From NCBI GenBank assembly GCA_051746665.1, contig JBNJFG010000016.1, positions 1 to 40,408 of the forward strand: a stretch of DNA of 40,408 nucleotides. Reading direction: 5' to 3'. This DNA is from Halanaerobium sp051746665. Its GTDB lineage: Bacteria > Bacillota > Halanaerobiia > Halanaerobiales > Halanaerobiaceae. Within the stretch, counting starts at the first letter, position 1. Each line of letters begins with the position of its first letter. Below, piece after piece: positions 15,839 to 24,829 of this stretch. The notes beneath the pieces were generated by a model. That model saw only the letters and a program-made list of their open reading frames with translations. It did not search any database and was not told the origin of the DNA. The translations under genes were made by a program, and so were the position numbers.

Positions 15839-16738
15839 TTAGCCCTGAGATTGTTTTAATTTATTCTTTTTTTTATTTTGATGGTTATTATAAACAGAAG
15901 CTAAATAGATTCCCCCTAAAATAAAGGCCCCCCCAAACATTGTTGTAATTCGGACCTGTTCATTCAATAAAAGCCAGGCTAAAAATGTTGTTAAAATTGG
16001 TTCCCCCAGTATAGATAAAGAAACAATTGAGGTTGGAAGATAACGAACCGCCAGATTAAGTATAGAATGACCAACTAAAGTTGGGCCTAAAGCCAGGGCC
16101 AAAAATATTAAATAATTATTTGTTCCATAACCACTAAATGGTATATCAAAAATATAAACTCCAATTCCTAAGAACAAAGCAGCATAGCTGTATAAAATAT
16201 AAAGATAAGGAAAATAATTTAACTTTTTTCTAACTCCTCGACCTATAAAAAGATATGAGGAAGCAAATAAGGCTGCTGATAGAGCCAGAAAATTACCAAA
16301 TAACTTATCTCCCAGCTGATAAAAATCTCCGATACTGATGATTGAACTTCCAATAACTGCCATAACTAGCCCAATAACTGCTCCCTCTTTTAAATCTTCT
16401 CTGGCAAATAAGTATTCTAAAATTATCGTGAATAAAGGCTGCATAGCTACAAAAATCACAGAGTTTGATATATCTGTATATTGAATAGAGCTAATCCACA
16501 AAATAAAATGAACAGCCAAGAGAAAACCGACCAATAGTGGTCGGTAATCTAAAAAATAACGTGCATCACTCCGATGTTTAATTAAAAAATATGGAGTTAA
16601 AATTAAAACAGTAAATAACATTCTATAAAAAGCAGTTATTAAAGGTGGAGCAGTAGCTACCTTAATTAAGATTCCTGATGTGGATAAAAAGAAAACACCC
16701 ACAGCAAGCAGTATATATATTTTTTTCTTATAGTCCAT
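15839..16738 (-). CDS. EamA/DMT-family transporter
   Basis: The 299-residue membrane protein has ten predicted helices arranged as two EamA repeats (about 7-135 and 150-285), with typical stretches such as TSGILIKVATAPPLITAFYRML near the start and LGPTLVGHSILNLAVRYLPTSIVSLS in the second repeat. Drug/metabolite-type transporters move small metabolites, but the substrate cannot be read from sequence. The ATG follows GGGTG and lies 18 bases after the GH65 gene, so it is probably co-transcribed; export or uptake of a sugar-related metabolite is possible but speculative. The C-terminus is basic and Lys/Asn-rich. Confidence 0.9.
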   Translation of the reverse strand: MDYKKKIYILLAVGVFFLSTSGILIKVATAPPLITAFYRMLFTVLILTPYFLIKHRSDARYFLDYRPLLVGFLLAVHFILWISSIQYTDISNSVIFVAMQPLFTIILEYLFAREDLKEGAVIGLVMAVIGSSIISIGDFYQLGDKLFGNFLALSAALFASSYLFIGRGVRKKLNYFPYLYILYSYAALFLGIGVYIFDIPFSGYGTNNYLIFLALALGPTLVGHSILNLAVRYLPTSIVSLSILGEPILTTFLAWLLLNEQVRITTMFGGAFILGGIYLASVYNNHQNKKKNKLKQSQG

Positions 16739-16756
16739 TTCTTACACCCGCTTTGT

Positions 16757-19090
16757 TTATATTTCTACTTCCTGACTTAAATTACTTTCTTCTAAAACAA
16801 TTATCTGATCATAATGCTTAAATTCTACTTTTTTACCTGAAATCAGCATATATTTAACGGTGTTTTCTTTTACAGTTATTTCAAGCTGACTGCCTTTAAA
16901 TCGAAGTCTAAACTGATAGTTATTCCAGCCATCAGGTAAATCTGGATGGAAATACAATTTACCATTAAACATTCTCATCCCGGCAAAACCCTGAACAAGT
17001 GAAAGCCAGGTCCCCCCCATACAGGCTGTATGTACACCCTGATAGGCATTTTCATTGTAATCATCGAGATCAAGTCGTGCAGTCTGCATAAAGTAATTAT
17101 ATGCCTGATTTTTATAACCTATTTCAGAAGCAATTATACTATAAATTGCTGGTGATAAAGAAGAATCATGAGTAGTTTTTGGTTCATAATAATCATAATT
17201 TCTTATTTTTAGCTCATCACTAAACTGATCACCCAGCTGAAGCATCAGCAAAATAACATCAGCCTGTTTGATAACCTGATAACGCCAGACTATTAGGGGG
17301 TGCCAGTTTTTAACCAGTGGTAATTGATCTTCTGGAATATTATCAACTTCTATTGGATTTTTATAAAGGAATGAATCATCTTGAGGCGTAATTTCTAGTT
17401 CCTCATTATATGGTAAATAAATATCTTCTTTTATTTCCTTCATATTTTCAATTTCTTTTTCATTAAGATCTATTCTTTCTGCCAGACGTTTATATTTTTC
17501 TGGAGATTTATCTTTAATGATTTCTGCCATTTTTACTGCAATATCAAGGTTAAACTTAGCCATGTAATTTGTATAGGCATTGTTATTAACTCCAGGCTTA
17601 TATTCATCAGGACCACAGACAACATTAAAACAAAATTTATTGTCTTTCATTGGAATATAGCTGCCGAGACTGAGCCACATCCTTGCTGTTTCAATTAAAA
17701 TTTCCAGACCATAATTTTCCATAAACTCCTGGTCGCGGCTTACCTGATAATATAGATTGAGAGCATAGGCAATGTCAGCATTAATATGATACTGAACTGT
17801 AGAACCCATAAAAAATCCTGAAGCCTCTTCTCCATTAATTGTTCTCCAGGGAAATAATGCACCATCAAGCTTTATTCTTTCAGCATTTTTTCGAGCTTTA
17901 TCAAGTGTATTATATCTAAAAAGGAGTAAGTTTCTTGCTACTTCTGGACGCTGAAAAGCATAAAACGGAAGTACATAACTTTCTGTATCCCAAAAATAAT
18001 GGCCTTCATAGTATTCTCCACTAATCCCTTTTGCAGCGACACTTGTCTGGCCATCTTTTCCAGCTGCCTGTAGAATATGAAAAGCATTAAATCTAAAAGC
18101 CTGCTGTAATGCATCATCACCATCAATTTTTACATCTACATCCTGCCAGTAACCTGACATGAACTCCGCCTGTTCTTCAACCAGATTTTCAAAACCTGTA
18201 ATAGATGCTCTAGCAGCTGAAGCTCTGGCATCACTAAGTGGGTTTTCTCCTTCTTCCAAACTGTGATTAACCCCTACAATTTTGTCAATTGTATATTCTT
18301 CACCCTGATTAGCACTTATTTCAAAAATCCAATCCACTCTATTATCTGAAGATCTTTTTTTGACTTCAAGATTTGCTTTAGTATTTTCGTCTATTAAGTG
18401 TTCTGCTACATAGGCCACTTTAAATTTTGTGCTTTTTACTTTATGTAAAAGATGACCTGTATTTGTATCAACTTCACTTTCTACAACTTCTAATGCTTTT
18501 TTATCTCTCAAATGATGGTGGTTACTGACATCTCCATTAATTGCTGAATTAAGACTGATTTTACCAGAAAAATTTATTGGTTTAAACTGATATCTAATTG
18601 CACCTATATGTTCTCGGCTTAAAGAAATTAGACGAATAATTTTAATTTCAATTTTTCTTCCCTGGCGATCTTCCCAGATCAGCTTGCGCCTTAAAACACC
18701 CTGTTTTAGGTCAAGTTCCCTTTTATAATCTAGAATTTTACCTTTAAGTAGATTTAGTTTTTCTTCATTAATATATAAATTTATTTCACTCCAATCAGCT
18801 AAATTGATCATAGTTTGACCTTTTTTCGGTAAATTGGGTGCCTCTTCTCCATAAATTATTTCTTCAGAAGCATAAACCCCATTGATATAAAAACCGGGAG
18901 TAGTGCTTTCTTCACTACCAGGATAATCTTCTTCTAAAGTGCCCCTTAAACCCATATAACCATTGCCAAGAGAAAATATAGCTTCATTTTGATGATTATT
19001 TTCTAATAAAAATTCTTCTTCAGTTATTTTCCAGGCCTGATAGGGATAAATAGCTTCTTTATCCATTTTTTTTGCATGATAGTTTCGCAA
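16757..19090 (-). CDS. Glycoside hydrolase family 65 disaccharide phosphorylase
   Basis: The 777-residue protein has the full GH65 layout: N-terminal beta-sandwich (about 15-270), helical linker, (alpha/alpha)6 catalytic barrel (about 320-690) and short C-terminal domain. The catalytic acid is Glu496 in GPDEY, followed by NNNAYTNYMAKFNL. HYFWDTESYVLP near 364 and the THDSSLSP loop near 640, which holds phosphate in this family, indicate phosphorolysis rather than hydrolysis. It would convert an alpha-glucoside such as maltose, trehalose or kojibiose plus phosphate into beta-glucose 1-phosphate and glucose; which one is not decided. A beta-phosphoglucomutase usually accompanies such enzymes, yet none is here. 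TTG start at 19090 with AGGAGG eight bases upstream. It follows the P-loop/Asp23 gene closely. Confidence 0.95.
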   Translation of the reverse strand: MRNYHAKKMDKEAIYPYQAWKITEEEFLLENNHQNEAIFSLGNGYMGLRGTLEEDYPGSEESTTPGFYINGVYASEEIIYGEEAPNLPKKGQTMINLADWSEINLYINEEKLNLLKGKILDYKRELDLKQGVLRRKLIWEDRQGRKIEIKIIRLISLSREHIGAIRYQFKPINFSGKISLNSAINGDVSNHHHLRDKKALEVVESEVDTNTGHLLHKVKSTKFKVAYVAEHLIDENTKANLEVKKRSSDNRVDWIFEISANQGEEYTIDKIVGVNHSLEEGENPLSDARASAARASITGFENLVEEQAEFMSGYWQDVDVKIDGDDALQQAFRFNAFHILQAAGKDGQTSVAAKGISGEYYEGHYFWDTESYVLPFYAFQRPEVARNLLLFRYNTLDKARKNAERIKLDGALFPWRTINGEEASGFFMGSTVQYHINADIAYALNLYYQVSRDQEFMENYGLEILIETARMWLSLGSYIPMKDNKFCFNVVCGPDEYKPGVNNNAYTNYMAKFNLDIAVKMAEIIKDKSPEKYKRLAERIDLNEKEIENMKEIKEDIYLPYNEELEITPQDDSFLYKNPIEVDNIPEDQLPLVKNWHPLIVWRYQVIKQADVILLMLQLGDQFSDELKIRNYDYYEPKTTHDSSLSPAIYSIIASEIGYKNQAYNYFMQTARLDLDDYNENAYQGVHTACMGGTWLSLVQGFAGMRMFNGKLYFHPDLPDGWNNYQFRLRFKGSQLEITVKENTVKYMLISGKKVEFKHYDQIIVLEESNLSQEVEI

Positions 19091-19111
19091 TGATTTTACC
19101 TCCTATTTTTT

Positions 19112-19924
19112 TCACTCTTTAACTTTTAAAGAATAGACTTCTACATCAATTTCTTTTACATTAATTCCCGTATTATTTTCTAAATGCTCTCTTAAAGCAG
19201 CTCTAAATTCATTAACAAAATCTCTGATAATTAAACCATAAGTAATTTCTAATGAGAGTTCAACAATTAATTGACTATTTATTTCTTCTACCTTTACTCT
19301 TTTAAAAGAAGTTATATCCTTAAATTTTTTAATTAAATACTCAATTAAACTAACCAGGACTCGATTGCTGATACTTAAATTTCCATAAAAACTAAATCTA
19401 GGTCTAACAATACTTTTTTCATGGCGTACAGTTTTATTATCTTTTTTAAAAAACAATTCTAAAGAATGAAGCAAATAACCTGAAAAATCCTGTTCTACTT
19501 CAATAGTGGGAACTGGAATTACATGTTTGCCTTCATTATTTCTAACTGAAAGTGCTTTTTCTATTTCTTCAGGGGAAGAAATATCTTCAATATCTATATA
19601 TTGATCAATTCCTCCTAATTCTAAGCGATCATTTATCCTTTCTACCATTCCAAGTGAAGTTCCTAAAATTAATATTCTATCTTCATCGATTTTTTTAATA
19701 CACTTTTTAACTTCTTCAGTTTGTCTTTCATCATAAAAGAGGGCCCTTCTAATTGCTCCCATTTTACTTTCTTCTCTTTTAGCAGAACTGCCTGCCATAA
19801 TTTTACCTGCATAAATCAAAAGACCATCATCAACAATTAATGGAATCTGATATTCATTTGCCAGCAAAACCGCTCGATGGCTTTTTCCTGTTCCACTGGG
19901 TCCAACAAGAGAATATACTTTCAT
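19112..19924 (-). CDS. P-loop NTPase with C-terminal Asp23/Gls24-like domain
   Basis: The 270-residue protein starts with a Walker A motif (GPSGTGKS, residues 8-15) in a compact kinase- or NTPase-like domain (about 1-160) containing LILGTSLGMVERINDRL near 85. The C-terminal part (about 177-268) matches the Asp23/Gls24 pattern: FYGNLSISNRVLVSLI, then VKVEEINSQLIVELSLEITYG and a final TGINVKEIDVEVYSLKV. Asp23-type domains occur in envelope-stress proteins of Gram-positive bacteria. The joined architecture is unusual, and I do not know a function for it. It is the first gene after a strong promoter and precedes GH65 by 21 bases. No typical second nucleotide-binding motif was identified with confidence. 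Confidence 0.8.
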   Translation of the reverse strand: MKVYSLVGPSGTGKSHRAVLLANEYQIPLIVDDGLLIYAGKIMAGSSAKREESKMGAIRRALFYDERQTEEVKKCIKKIDEDRILILGTSLGMVERINDRLELGGIDQYIDIEDISSPEEIEKALSVRNNEGKHVIPVPTIEVEQDFSGYLLHSLELFFKKDNKTVRHEKSIVRPRFSFYGNLSISNRVLVSLIEYLIKKFKDITSFKRVKVEEINSQLIVELSLEITYGLIIRDFVNEFRAALREHLENNTGINVKEIDVEVYSLKVKE

Positions 19925-19976
19925 AATTTAAAAATTACCTTCTTTCCTTCTATTGTGAATAATCCTTAACAGCTTG

Positions 19977-20005
19977 ATTATATATTTTTTTTGAGTTTTT
20001 TTCAA
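19977..20005 (-). promoter_or_regulatory. SigA promoter of the P-loop/Asp23-GH65 operon
   Basis: TTGAAA (20005-20000), 17 bases rich in A, then a perfect TATAAT (19982-19977), directly after the fabF terminator and about 52 bases before the first start codon. Confidence 0.75.
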
Positions 20006-20020
20006 TAAATTAGGGGAATA

Positions 20021-20060
20021 AAATAAAAGACCTGCCCATTTAATCTAATGAGCAGATCTT
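20021..20060 (-). terminator. Rho-independent terminator of the fab operon
   Basis: On the minus strand a 14-bp stem with three G-U pairs (AAGATCTGCTCATT, 20060-20047, with AATGGGCAGGTCTT, 20040-20027) and a six-base loop precedes TTTTATTT. It lies 34 bases past the fabF stop. Confidence 0.9.
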
Positions 20061-20094
20061 GATAATAGATATTTTGTTTCTTATATTATTTCAC

Positions 20095-21336
20095 TTAGTC
20101 CTGATATTTTTTTATTATTAGACAGGCATTCTGGCCGCCAAAACCAAAGGAGTTACTTAAAGCAGCATTTAGTTTTGCTTTTCCTACTTTGTTTGGCTGA
20201 TAGTCTAAGTCACAGCCTTCTCCACCTTCTTCGAAATTCATTGTAGGTGGTACAACATCTTCTTTAACTGCCATTGCTGTAATAATTGCTTCAACTCCAC
20301 CTGCAGCTCCTAATAAGTGTCCTGTCATTGATTTTGAAGAGGATACCTTCAAATTATAGGCATGATCTCCAAATAATTTTTTAATTGCAGTTGATTCGTA
20401 CTGATCATTTAAAGGTGTAGATGTACCATGAGCATTAATATAATCAATTTCTTCTGGCTTCATGCCGGCTCTTTCTACAGCAGCTTTCATTGCTCTGACT
20501 GCTCCTTCACCTTCTGGGGCTGGAGATGTTATATGATAAGCATCACCTGAAGCTCCATAGCCAACAACTTCAGCTATAATATTAGCTCCTCTTTTTTTAG
20601 CACCTTCTAATGTTTCTAAAATTACTATTCCAGCACCTTCTCCGATTACAAAACCATCTCTATCTTTATCAAAAGGACGACTTGCTTTTTCAGGTTCATC
20701 ATTTCTTCCTGATAAAGCTTTCATATTACCAAATCCTGCTACAGCTGATGGTGTAATTGAAGCTTCTGTACCACCAGCGATCATGATATCAGCAGCACCT
20801 CTTTTAATTGTTTCAAATGCCTCTCCGATTGCGGTTGTAGCGGATGCACAGGCTGTAACTGGATTTAAATTTGGACCTTTTGCTCCACTATAAATTGCAA
20901 CATTACCTGCTGCCATATTAGAAATCATCATTGGAATAAAGAAAGGACTTACTCTTCTGGGCCCTCTTTTGTGAAGTTTTTCTACCTGTTCTTCAAAAAC
21001 TTCTATTCCACCAATACCTGATCCAACCATAACTCCAGCCCGATCTGCAATATCATCAGTAATTTCTAACTCTGCGTTTTCTAGAGCCTTCATAGCTGAT
21101 ACTATAGCATACTTACTGTAGTTGGCTAAACGTTTTGCCTCCTTGCGGTCTATGTATTCTCCTGGATCAAAATCTTTTAATTCTGCTCCAATTTGACTTG
21201 GATAATCTGAAGCATCAAAATTTTCAATTTTAGAAATTCCTGATTTACCGGCCTTAATATTTTCCCAAAATTCATCTAATTCTAATCCTAATGAATGTAC
21301 AACACCTGCACCTGTAATTACAACTCTTTTATCCAT
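20095..21336 (-). CDS. fabF: Beta-ketoacyl-ACP synthase II
   Basis: The 413-residue condensing enzyme has the Cys-His-His triad: Cys163 in VTACASATTAIG, His303 in NAHGTSTPLND and His340 in MTGHLLGAAGG. It extends malonyl-ACP-derived acyl chains in type II fatty acid synthesis. Length is normal for FabF and the two-His pattern excludes FabH. The ATG at 21336 follows AGGAGG. It is the last gene of fabH-fabD-fabF, 78 bases after fabD, and is followed by a terminator. Clusters of this type often carry acpP and fabG between fabD and fabF; neither is present and the gap is too small for them. Confidence 0.98.
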   Translation of the reverse strand: MDKRVVITGAGVVHSLGLELDEFWENIKAGKSGISKIENFDASDYPSQIGAELKDFDPGEYIDRKEAKRLANYSKYAIVSAMKALENAELEITDDIADRAGVMVGSGIGGIEVFEEQVEKLHKRGPRRVSPFFIPMMISNMAAGNVAIYSGAKGPNLNPVTACASATTAIGEAFETIKRGAADIMIAGGTEASITPSAVAGFGNMKALSGRNDEPEKASRPFDKDRDGFVIGEGAGIVILETLEGAKKRGANIIAEVVGYGASGDAYHITSPAPEGEGAVRAMKAAVERAGMKPEEIDYINAHGTSTPLNDQYESTAIKKLFGDHAYNLKVSSSKSMTGHLLGAAGGVEAIITAMAVKEDVVPPTMNFEEGGEGCDLDYQPNKVGKAKLNAALSNSFGFGGQNACLIIKKYQD

Positions 21337-21414
21337 TAAATTAATCTCCTCCTAATCAAAATGATCGTAAATTTTAATCTATTTTTTGATTTTTAATTTT
21401 ATAACTATTACAAG

Positions 21415-22344
21415 CTACTTCAATTTTTTTAGTGTTTTAGTTAAACTTTTTTCGTCTTCAACATTATAAGCATTAAGTGAACGATCAATTCTTCTCATTA
21501 AACCCTTAAGCACTCTACCCGGGCCAACTTCAACATAATTTTCGTAACCATCTTCTTTAAAACGCTCAATAGTTTCTGCCCAGCGCACACTATTATTCAG
21601 CTGCTTGATTAGAGCAGATTTGATTTCATCACTTTCTTTTACATAATCTGCTGTAACATTGGCGATTAAAGGGATTTGAGCATCTTTAAATTCTATTGCT
21701 TCAATAGTATTTTTCAATTCTTCCTTAGCTGGCTCCATTAGTGGTGAATGAAAAGCTCCACTTACAGATAATGGGATTACTCTTTTTGCTCCTTTTTCGG
21801 CCAGCAGTTCTTCAGCTGCAGCAACTGCTTCAACTTCTCCAGAAATTACTACCTGTCCGGGAGAATTATAATTTGCAATTGTAATGATACCTTCAATTTC
21901 TGCTAAAACTGCTTCAACTTCCTGATCAGCCATTCCTATGACAGCTGCCATAGTTCCCTTTCCTTCTGGATCAGCCTGATCCATCAGCTCACCTCTGCGT
22001 CTAACTAATTTTAAACCATCCTCAAAAGAAAGAACTCCGGCTGCATAAAGGGCAGAATATTCACCAAGACTGTGACCTGCAGCTGCAGCAGCATTAATTC
22101 CATTTTCGGCCAATACCGCTTTAACCATTGCGCTTACTGTATAAATAGCAGGTTGAGTATTTTTTGTATTATTCAAATCCTCTTCTGGACCATTAAAAAT
22201 CATATCTTTTAAATCAAAATCCAGTATCTGATCTGCTTTATCGAGTACTTTTTTTGCTGCATCATAATTTTCATATAATTCTTTTCCCATCCCAACATAC
22301 TGTGAACCCTGTCCTGAAAACATAAAAACTAAGTTATCACTCAT
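21415..22344 (-). CDS. fabD: Malonyl-CoA:ACP transacylase
   Basis: The 309-residue enzyme has the FabD signatures FSGQGSQYVGMG (about 9-20), the nucleophile Ser92 in AGHSLGEYSAL, Arg in VRRRGELM near 115 and His199 in GAFHSPLM. It loads malonyl groups from CoA to acyl carrier protein. The ATG at 22344 has a GGAGG site. It lies between fabH (66 bases upstream) and fabF, consistent with one operon from the promoter before fabH. The sequence appears complete. Confidence 0.98.
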   Translation of the reverse strand: MSDNLVFMFSGQGSQYVGMGKELYENYDAAKKVLDKADQILDFDLKDMIFNGPEEDLNNTKNTQPAIYTVSAMVKAVLAENGINAAAAAGHSLGEYSALYAAGVLSFEDGLKLVRRRGELMDQADPEGKGTMAAVIGMADQEVEAVLAEIEGIITIANYNSPGQVVISGEVEAVAAAEELLAEKGAKRVIPLSVSGAFHSPLMEPAKEELKNTIEAIEFKDAQIPLIANVTADYVKESDEIKSALIKQLNNSVRWAETIERFKEDGYENYVEVGPGRVLKGLMRRIDRSLNAYNVEDEKSLTKTLKKLK

Positions 22345-22410
22345 TTGAAAGCCTCCAGTTAAATATTATTTTCACTTAATTTCAATATATTTTAGATAAT
22401 AGTTATTTTT

Positions 22411-23400
22411 TTATTTTAAGTCATTCCATTCGATAACTGCTGAAGCCCAGGTTAAACCTGCACCAAAAGCTACTAAAACAATCTTATCACCATTATTGAC
22501 TAAACCTTTTTCTTTAGCTTCTGCTAAAGCAATCGGAACTGAAGCAGCTGATGTATTACCATATTCAGGTAAATTAACATATACCTGATCATCATCTAAT
22601 TTTAATCTCTTAGCCGCTGCATCAATGATTCTAGTATTTGCTTGATGAGGTACTAATAAATTTACTTCTTCTTTTTTTACCCCTGCTTTTTTTAGAACCT
22701 TTAGTGAAGCTTTACCCATTGTTTTAACTGCAAATTTAAAAACAGGTGTTCCTTCCATTTTCAGAAAGTGACCTTTGTTATCAATGCTTTCATGTGAGGC
22801 AGGAGTTCTTGAACCGCCAGCAGGTTGATATAAAGTATCTGCTCCTGTACCATCAGCACCTAAATCAGTAGCTAAAAATCCTCCTTTTTCAGCAGCGGAA
22901 ACTACAGCTGCTCCTGCACCATCTCCAAATAAGACACAGGTACCTCTATCTTCCCAATCTAATATTTTTGATAAAACTTCGGCTCCAATTACAAGCACAT
23001 TATCATACATACCTGATTCAATAAAGTTGACTGCTGTACTTAGACCATAGACAAAACCTGAACAGCCGGCTCCTAAATCAAATGCTGCTGCATTTTTGGC
23101 CCCCAGTTTTTCCTGAACAATACAGGATGTTGCTGGAAACATCATATCCGGTGTAATTGTTGCTACAATAATTAAATCTAAATCTTCTGCCTCAAGCTCT
23201 GCATCTTCTAAAGCTTCTTTTGCAGCTTCATAAGCTAAATCAGATGTTGCCTGATCATCGGCAGCAATTCTTCTCTTTTCTATTCCTGTTCTAGTTTTTA
23301 TCCATTCATCAGTTGTATCTACTATTTTTTCTAAATCATGATTTGTCATTACTTTATCTGGAAGATATTTTCCCAGACCTGTTATAGTTGCTCTTCGCAA
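22411..23400 (-). CDS. fabH: Beta-ketoacyl-ACP synthase III
   Basis: With the preferred TTG start at 23400 the product is 329 residues. The catalytic triad is visible: Cys113 in LGAGCSGFVYGL, His252 in PHQANTRI and Asn282 in EYGNTSAAS. FabH starts fatty acid synthesis by condensing acetyl- or branched acyl-CoA with malonyl-ACP. The frame is open to a GTG at 23409, but that GTG lies inside the GGAAGGTG ribosome-binding site, which is eight bases before the TTG. It is the first gene of the fab operon, with a clear promoter 33-60 bases upstream. Confidence 0.97.
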   Translation of the reverse strand: MRRATITGLGKYLPDKVMTNHDLEKIVDTTDEWIKTRTGIEKRRIAADDQATSDLAYEAAKEALEDAELEAEDLDLIIVATITPDMMFPATSCIVQEKLGAKNAAAFDLGAGCSGFVYGLSTAVNFIESGMYDNVLVIGAEVLSKILDWEDRGTCVLFGDGAGAAVVSAAEKGGFLATDLGADGTGADTLYQPAGGSRTPASHESIDNKGHFLKMEGTPVFKFAVKTMGKASLKVLKKAGVKKEEVNLLVPHQANTRIIDAAAKRLKLDDDQVYVNLPEYGNTSAASVPIALAEAKEKGLVNNGDKIVLVAFGAGLTWASAVIEWNDLK

Positions 23401-23432
23401 AATATTCACCTTCCTTAGTTGGTCTATATAAA

Positions 23433-23461
23433 TTTATATCACTTTTTCGACTCTTAGTCAA
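23433..23461 (-). promoter_or_regulatory. Promoter of fabHDF with overlapping inverted repeat
   Basis: TTGACT (23461-23456), 17 bases, TATAAA (23438-23433). The -35 box forms one arm of an imperfect inverted repeat TTGACT-AAG-AGTCGA (23461-23447), placed where a repressor would block RNA polymerase. It does not match the FapR consensus I know; the regulator is unidentified. Confidence 0.7.
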
Positions 23462-23468
23462 GTTTTTC

Positions 23469-23512
23469 AAAAAAAAAGAAAAGAGATTTTTTTGAAAAAT
23501 TATCTCCTTTCT
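23469..23512 (-). terminator. Rho-independent terminator of the Mo-cofactor operon
   Basis: On the minus strand AGAAAGGAGAT (23512-23502) pairs with ATCTCTTTTCT (23487-23477) through 11 pairs with one G-U, followed by a run of eight or more T. It lies about 30 bases past the mobB-like stop and immediately upstream of the fab promoter. Confidence 0.85.
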
Positions 23513-23542
23513 CTTATTCTTTTAAATTAAATATAAATCAAA

Positions 23543-24148
23543 TTAAAATAGGCCCAGCTGACATTTAATAATTTTTACATCCTGTTCTTTGACAACTTTA
23601 CCAAACTGAGGGACTGATATTTTGAGCAGTTCTGCTGTTAAATGTGCCTGGTAACAGGTCATCTTATCTGACTGAATTGTAAAAGGTAAATCACCAAGTT
23701 TACCAGCTGAAAGCAAAGTGTTAGTATTAATTTTAATGTTAGCTCTATTTTTTACCATCTTTGCTGAATCTTTTTCGGGTTTATCTTTATTATCCAAATA
23801 AAAAATAATGTCAGGATTTAGAAAATTTATTATTGTATTACCTTCTATAAATAATCTTTCTATATCATCATCTAAAAGATTTCTAGCTAACTGATAGGCA
23901 GTTGGAAGTTCTGCTGCAGGGCTTTCTAAAAGTATTACTTTATCTGCACCATGGTCTACAACTCTAGCTGTATCAGTTCCTGCTTTATTTATAATTCTAG
24001 GATCATTAATCACCTTATATTGATCAAGATCATTATTAACTGATGTTTTAATTACTGCAGTTTTAGAACAGCTGTCTTTCAACATTAAGGAAATCAAAGT
24101 TGTCTTGCCAGCCTTACTAGAAGAAGCGCTGACTCCTATCATTTCCAT
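23543..24148 (-). CDS. MobB-like P-loop protein of Mo-cofactor synthesis
   Basis: The 201-residue protein begins with a nucleotide-binding P-loop (GVSASSSKAGKTTLI, about 5-19) followed by TAVIKTS, and later AGTDTARVVDHGADKVILLES, a layout reminiscent of MobB, which assists guanylylation of molybdopterin. The sequence is divergent: the usual MobB stretch after the P-loop is shortened, and residues 140-201 show no strong match that I recognise. Assignment leans on the position at the end of the moe/moa/mog run. It is separated from mog by 141 bases in which I see no convincing promoter or hairpin. The ATG has AGGAGG seven bases upstream. An alternative is another small P-loop GTPase. Confidence 0.65.
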   Translation of the reverse strand: MEMIGVSASSSKAGKTTLISLMLKDSCSKTAVIKTSVNNDLDQYKVINDPRIINKAGTDTARVVDHGADKVILLESPAAELPTAYQLARNLLDDDIERLFIEGNTIINFLNPDIIFYLDNKDKPEKDSAKMVKNRANIKINTNTLLSAGKLGDLPFTIQSDKMTCYQAHLTAELLKISVPQFGKVVKEQDVKIIKCQLGLF

Positions 24149-24289
24149 TATTATTCCTCCTTATAACAAAAATTTATTAGATAATTTTATGTAAATGCTT
24201 AAAATTTCAAATCATCTATAATTAAATATTAATTCATCTGCTGATAAAAATCAAATTATATGATGTGAATTTTAATTTATTTTTTCTAA

Positions 24290-24829
24290 TTATTTATTAT
24301 TATGATGATTAGGCTGATGTTCTGTAATATTACCTTTTAAAATCTTAACTCCATGCGGTATAATATCAATCACTGCTTCCAAACATTCTCTTACAGCCTT
24401 AGGACTGCCGGGAAAGTTAATGATCAAAGTTTTCCCTCTAATACCAGCTCTGGCTCTTGATAAAGCAGCCTTGGGAGTTATTACCATAGTATCAGCTCTT
24501 ATTTTTTCTGGAATCCCGGGCACTTCTTTTTCTATAACTTCTAAAGTAGCCTCCGGTGTAATATCTCTTGCAGCAAATCCTGTACCTCCCGTAGTTAAAA
24601 TCAAATCAGCTGTATTTTTATCTGATATTTCAATTAAAGCTTTTTTAATTTCTTCTTTTTCATCAGCAATAATATCTTCATAAACAATAACAGCATCTGT
24701 ATTTTCCATCATTTCTTTGATTAGAGGACCACTTAAATCTTTTCTTTTTCCTGCTGCTCCTTTATCACTAATAGTTAAAATTGCAGTTCTTATTTTAAAT
24801 TCATTATTCTTTTCGTTCATAAATACCAC
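24290..24829 (-). CDS. mog: Molybdopterin adenylyltransferase (MogA/MoaB family)
   Basis: The 179-residue protein contains the MoCF_biosynth fold hallmarks TAILTISDKGAAGKRKDLSG (about 15-34), LILTTGGTGFAARDITPEAT (about 76-95) and LIINFPGSPKAVRE (about 134-147). It activates molybdopterin by adenylylation before metal insertion by MoeA. The start is either GTG at 24829 or ATG at 24820; both lie after GGAGGA, at spacings of 5 and 14, and both are inside the end of moaC, so the genes overlap and are probably coupled. The His/Asn-rich C-terminal end (EHQPNHHNNK) is unusual and could bind metal, though that is speculation. Confidence 0.93.
   Translation of the reverse strand: MVFMNEKNNEFKIRTAILTISDKGAAGKRKDLSGPLIKEMMENTDAVIVYEDIIADEKEEIKKALIEISDKNTADLILTTGGTGFAARDITPEATLEVIEKEVPGIPEKIRADTMVITPKAALSRARAGIRGKTLIINFPGSPKAVRECLEAVIDIIPHGVKILKGNITEHQPNHHNNK

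Noticed and set aside
24149..24289. Promoter between mog and the mobB-like gene
   Set aside because: Several AT-rich hexamers resemble -10 boxes but none pairs with a -35 at 16-18 bases, so I do not call one.
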